Shown here one piece after another: positions 60,074 through 64,000 of a DNA stretch of 64,000 bases (its first letter is position 1; every line of letters starts with the position of its first letter). The position numbers and the translations under genes were made by a program. Origin of the DNA: Arachis hypogaea. Lineage: Eukaryota; Streptophyta; Magnoliopsida; Fabales; Fabaceae. The notes below the pieces were generated by a model. It saw only the letters and a program-made list of their open reading frames with translations. It was not told where the DNA came from and searched no databases. The DNA lies in contig NC_092051.1 of the NCBI RefSeq assembly GCF_003086295.3, positions 11,648,810 to 11,712,809 on the forward strand, read 5' to 3'.

Positions 60074-60660
60074 ATTACATCTTCTTAAATGATCCTTTTC
60101 TTACGTATGTCTAAATAACATTGTCTGTAAATTGAACTGAGAGAATGATCCTTCGGTAAGGGAAGGTGACCCCAAAGATAAGATATCGATATGACCCCTT
60201 GGTAAGGGAGGGTGGTCGATCGAGATGATCCTTCGGTAAGAGAAGGTGATTGCCAAAACTTTCGGATGAAAACCTTCGGTAAGGGAAGTGGACTCCCATC
60301 TTTATATTGGTTTGAGCTCAATACCTTCCATAAAAGCTACAAGTTAAGAAAGAAAAAGTATAAAATAAAGTTTGATTGTGTTCTTATTTTCAAAGTGGAT
60401 CCAGTAAGTTATGATTATGTTAATTTTTATAAGTTATTATCCTTTCCATTTGACTTGCCTATGCCAACATTACATGCTTTCCTTTTGTGTATATTATGTT
60501 TTACGTTTTACAAGAAAAGTTCATAATACATGCCATGCCATTAATTTTTAAAATTTTTATAAGTGGGCTGGGGATAGATATGGAGGTGTTATATAGCACT
60601 CCTACTGAGATCTTTTAAGTTCTCACTCCTCTTTCTTTCCCATACTATCTCCAGAGGAGC

Positions 60661-61083
60661 ATGTCACAGTGGATAGAGACGACACAGTACCTCCTGAGGG
60701 TGACTTCTGAGTATGATCCCTCAAAGCACGCGTGGGTAGTTACGACCACTACTACTGTGCTTCAAACCATCTACTTAGGTCGAGATTTTGTAGGAGAAGA
60801 CTTCCAACTGCTTGTCATAACCTTCCTAGATACAAATACTTCAGTACCCAAGAAACGGTCACCCGAGGTAGTCTACCTCAAATCAGATTCTGAGATAGAG
60901 GAAGAGGAGTCCAGCAGCCCTAGCCAGGAGAAGGACCCAATGGAGGAGGACCCGGAGAAGTTGACCTTTTTTTGGAAGTTCAAAGGTGGAATACGTACCC
61001 TATTCTCCCACTTCAGCACCCCGTTAGATCTTAGTTCACCCCACACAGCAGAACCGGATCTTCACCCAGCAAAAAAGTGTTGA
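60661..61083 (+). CDS. Open reading frame of 140 codons inside the LTR, unknown
   Basis: A clean ORF starting MSQWIETTQYLLRV with an acidic, Ser/Glu-rich middle (SDSEIEEEESSSPSQEKDP) and a Pro/His-rich end. I recognise no domain. It is on the plus strand, opposite to the apparent direction of the LTR, and just upstream of the LTR edge. Its chance of being a real gene is low. Confidence 0.25.
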   Translation: MSQWIETTQYLLRVTSEYDPSKHAWVVTTTTTVLQTIYLGRDFVGEDFQLLVITFLDTNTSVPKKRSPEVVYLKSDSEIEEEESSSPSQEKDPMEEDPEKLTFFWKFKGGIRTLFSHFSTPLDLSSPHTAEPDLHPAKKC

Positions 61084-61452
61084 AAGAGGATTGTTGGTAC
61101 CTCCATTCATGGAAGACTGAAGGGTCCGACAAAAGATAGGATATGATATAAGGATGAAGGTTCTTTGACGAAATTAGTTAGGACACTTTGGGTCTTTCGT
61201 CACAGTTATTTTTAGGCGTTTCTTTTTTTATTGGAAACCGTACTCATTGAAATCTGGTTGTTATTTTATTTGCTCGAACTTGCTTGTGTGTGTTTAATTC
61301 CATCTTTTAAACCGCTTACTGATTTTTCCCAAAACTTCATGCATATTCTCCTTCTTTCTTACATAACGATTGAGTTAATTTGCTTCCCAAAAGAGTGACA
61401 CCCTATCTAAAGGCCTTCAAGAATAGGATTTAGTTTAGGGTGTTACATATAG

Positions 61453-62132
61453 TCTTAAGTAGGCTTTTCGATAGTGGTATTTAAAGTTTCACGATGTGAT
61501 TTCTTTATTTGGTTTCATTGAGAATATTTTTTATCAATGTATATACCACAAGGTTAGTGGGAGTAAGATCATATTTCTTATTTTATATGTGGATAACATT
61601 TTGCATTGCTTGCAACAAATGACTTAGAGTTGTTACATGACGTGAAACAATTTCTCTTTAGAAATTTTGATATGAAAGATATAGGTGACGCTTCTTATAT
61701 CATTGGCATAAAGATTCATAGAGATAAACATAAATGAATTTTATGTTTATATCAGGAAACCTATATTAATAAAGTTCTTGAGAAATTTAAAATACAAAAT
61801 TGTTCATCAAGTATTGCATACCTATTATGAAAGATGACAAATTCTATTTAGATTAATGTCCCAAAAATAAATTTAAAAAGAAATAGATACAAAATATTCC
61901 TTATGCTTTAGCTATTAGAACCCTAATGTATGCTTAAGTCTGTACAATATCTAACATTGCTTTTGTTGTTGGCCTAGTATATTAAGAAAATATCAAAGTA
62001 ATCCAAGTATTATCCATTAAAGAGTTGTACAAAAGGTCTTAAGGTATCTTCAAGGGACCAAGAACTTCATACTTACGTATAGATGAACCGAAATTTAAAA
62101 ATTGTTGGATACTCAGATTCAGACTTGGCGGG
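61453..62132 (+). pseudogene. Copia RT C-terminal part and start of RNase H
   Basis: Directly after the target repeat the RT resumes; YVDNI lies where YVDD is expected, so one active-site Asp appears changed to Asn. The RNase H linker LRYLQGTKNFILTY and SDSDLAG then lead to the next insertion at 62133. Many stops. Confidence 0.7.
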
Positions 62133-62233
62133 CAGTAACGGATCCAAAATTTTTAAGTAGTGGGTACAAACATATAATATATAAAAATAACAAAAAAATC
62201 TTATAAACATATCAAACCATATAAAAAAATAAA

Positions 62234-62543
62234 GGTTTAATTACTCTGTTGGTCCCTATAGTTTCATAAAATTTTCAATTAGGTCTCTATACTTTTTTTC
62301 TTTTTAATTGGATCCCTACACCAATTTTTTTTCAATTAAGTCCCTCCTAGTAGTAATTGGCTTAGTTTTATAGGGACCCAACTAAAAAAAAAAAATTGGT
62401 AGAGGGACCTAAATAAAAGAAAAAAAAAGTGTAGGGACTCAATTAAAAAAAATTGGTGTAAGAATTCAATTAAAAGAAAAAAAAGTATAGGGACCTAATT
62501 AAAAGTTTTGCGAAACTACAGAGATCAGCAGAGTAATTAAACC
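62234..62543. repeat. Foldback MITE
   Basis: A 310-bp inverted repeat from GGTTTAATTACTCTG to CAGAGTAATTAAACC. Inside, words such as AGGGACC / GGTCCCT and T-rich stretches alternate on both arms, so nearly the whole element can fold on itself. Related repeats are common in legume genomes, from memory. Confidence 0.75.
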
Positions 62544-62865
62544 AAAAATAAATAACACAAAAATATTATATATTAAATTATTTTTTATTTATTCATTATC
62601 AATGATAATATTGATAAGTAATAATGTAGTTATTAATTCACTATTTTATAAATTAAATATATAATAATAAATGAGATTAATCAAGATAATAAATATATTA
62701 TTTTCTAATCAATAATAAAAGTAAAATATATATCTTTTATGAATTATGTATGATAAAAGGTATTTTAGAAAAAAAAATTATGCACCGAATCTCTTCCATC
62801 TTTATTATATATTTTATAAATTACTTAATAATTATTCAATTATTTAATAAAAAAATTAATTTCAA

Positions 62866-62866
62866 A

Positions 62867-62934
<68 letters not shown>
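62866..62934. repeat. ATA/TTA microsatellite with mirror arms
   Basis: (AAT)n of about 8 units runs directly into (ATT)n of about 14 units, so the array is itself a perfect palindrome around its middle. Confidence 0.85.
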
Positions 62935-63583
62935 GTTACTTAGATAGATAAAAATATAAAATACGTTATTATTTTAATTAATTTTTATTTCAATTAGATT
63001 TGAGAACTAATTATCAAAATAAATATTTAGTACAAAATTCTTCAATTTACTAGTAAATATTAAAGTTAAGTAAAAAAAAATTTAAGGATATAAACTTCAA
63101 TTAAATAAATTTATTAATTAAATAATATTATAATAATATTTTATTTTTTATTAAATTAATTTATTACTATGTTTTTATCTTATATTTTTAGATACAAATT
63201 AGAGTTTAATTTTAAAGTATTGATAATGTAAAATATTTTACACCATTCTATGATTATATTATTTGTTTGGATGATCATTCACACAAATGCAATCAATATA
63301 AAAAGTAGTTATTTTTATATGATGTGATCTTATATAATTAGATACACATGTAAAATTATTTTACACTAACAGTGTATCAAAATTTAATTATAAAAGTTAA
63401 AAAATATATACAAAATAAATATTTTGACATAAAATTTAATAGATTTTTTTAATGTGGGAGCAAATACAATTTTTCAATGGGACACATATATATTTGCACA
63501 TATACTTTTTTACATATTTTCAAAATGTTAGTGGGGCAAGTACCCTCCACAATTCATAATATGACTCTGTCCCTGTTGGAAGG

Positions 63584-64000
63584 ATGTGTGTCAATATCAG
63601 GATATATTTTTATGCTTGTTGATGGAGTAGTATTTTAGAAGAATATAAAACAATCACTTATAGTCACTTCTATTATGGAAATTGAGTTTATTGTTTGTTT
63701 TGTAACTACATCACAAGGTGTTTAGTTGAAAAATTTTATCTCTGAACTTAAGACTTAGGATTATAGATTGTATCTCTAGACTATTAAGAATATACTGTGA
63801 CAATTTAACTGTGTATTTATGACTAAAAATAATAGAAGTAGTAGTCAAAGTAAGCACATCGACATTAAGTACTTAACCATTAAAAATAGAATTAGCTCTA
63901 ATGAGGTACAAATAGAATATATTAGTACTGAATAGATAATAGTCGATCCTTTGACAAAAGGCATGCCACCAGGATTGTTTAACAATCATGTTACTAGTAT
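63584..64000 (+). pseudogene. Copia RNase H C-terminal part, runs off the window
   Basis: EGCVSISGYIFML continues the RNase H broken at 62132, then IMEIEFIVCFVTTSQGV, HIDIKYLTIKNRI and DPLTKGMPP, the typical end of a copia polyprotein. Stops interrupt it. The polypurine tract and 3' LTR should follow beyond the window. Confidence 0.7.

Larger units (their letters stand above)
62133..63575. mobile_element. hAT-like element in copia RNase H
   Basis: Begins CAGTAACGGATCC and ends with the inverse of CAGGGACAGAGTC; flanks TTGGCGGG (62125-62132) and TTGGAAGG (63576-63583) match in 6 of 8 positions. It is AT-rich, with no transposase. The copia RNase H sequence stops at the left edge and resumes on the right. 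Contains a foldback MITE and a microsatellite. Confidence 0.6.

Overview
This is a plant nuclear window, most likely from a legume. It is AT-rich with long TTA/ATT and TA microsatellites, the genes have GT-AG introns, and nested transposable elements cover more than half of it. Several repeat families (the MULE with a plant-mobile-domain gene, the LTR rich in ACGCGATCGCGT words) resemble what I remember from peanut (Arachis). The genus is an inference from memory, not a search result.

Four genes look intact. They are a five-exon 60S ribosomal protein L18 gene (22032-23498, +), a three-exon soluble epoxide hydrolase gene (24051-25907, -), a single-exon ATL-type RING-H2 E3 ligase gene (44532-45152, +) and a pectin methylesterase/invertase inhibitor gene (48120-48698, +). 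Two host-gene relics stand next to them: a DUF668/PSI-like pseudogene (about 46738-47402, +) and a truncated pectinesterase (49151-49579, -).

Layout. 1-4600: a very short SINE, a cluster of TTCGAA palindromes, a tandem array of foldback MITEs with a second MITE inside, and a TIR element carrying a MYB fragment. 4719-11890: a MULE bounded by a 9-bp direct repeat, with a plant-mobile-domain gene and a MuDR-type transposase pointing toward each other, both decayed. About 12700-14447: LTR-like sequence with internal repeats. 14578-21007: a minus-strand Ty3/gypsy chromovirus-like element, 3'-truncated and split by a hAT-like insertion. 22-26 kb: the RPL18 and epoxide hydrolase genes. About 27.9-37.0 kb: a composite Mutator-like region with a two-B3-domain gene (-), an ULP1-protease-like gene (+, carrying an LTR in one intron) and a FAR1-type transposase gene (-). 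38-39.2 kb: a hAT-like element inside a 31-bp minisatellite. 39.2-52 kb: AT-rich DNA with the RING, DUF668 and PMEI/PME loci. About 52.06-64.0 kb: a plus-strand Ty1/copia element cut by three insertions, namely a Pack-MULE with an aquaporin fragment, a solo-LTR-like element that itself holds a hAT, and another hAT-like element that holds a foldback MITE.

The most unusual signal is a shared architecture of paired inverted half-sites with a constant 7-bp spacer. It occurs in both subterminal regions of the MULE (AAACG/CGTTT arms) and, with different arms (TAATTCGAAT), in the separate cluster at 2136-2340. The composite B3 + ULP1 + FAR1-transposase region is the second point worth following up. 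All element boundaries, exon joins and family names were read by eye.
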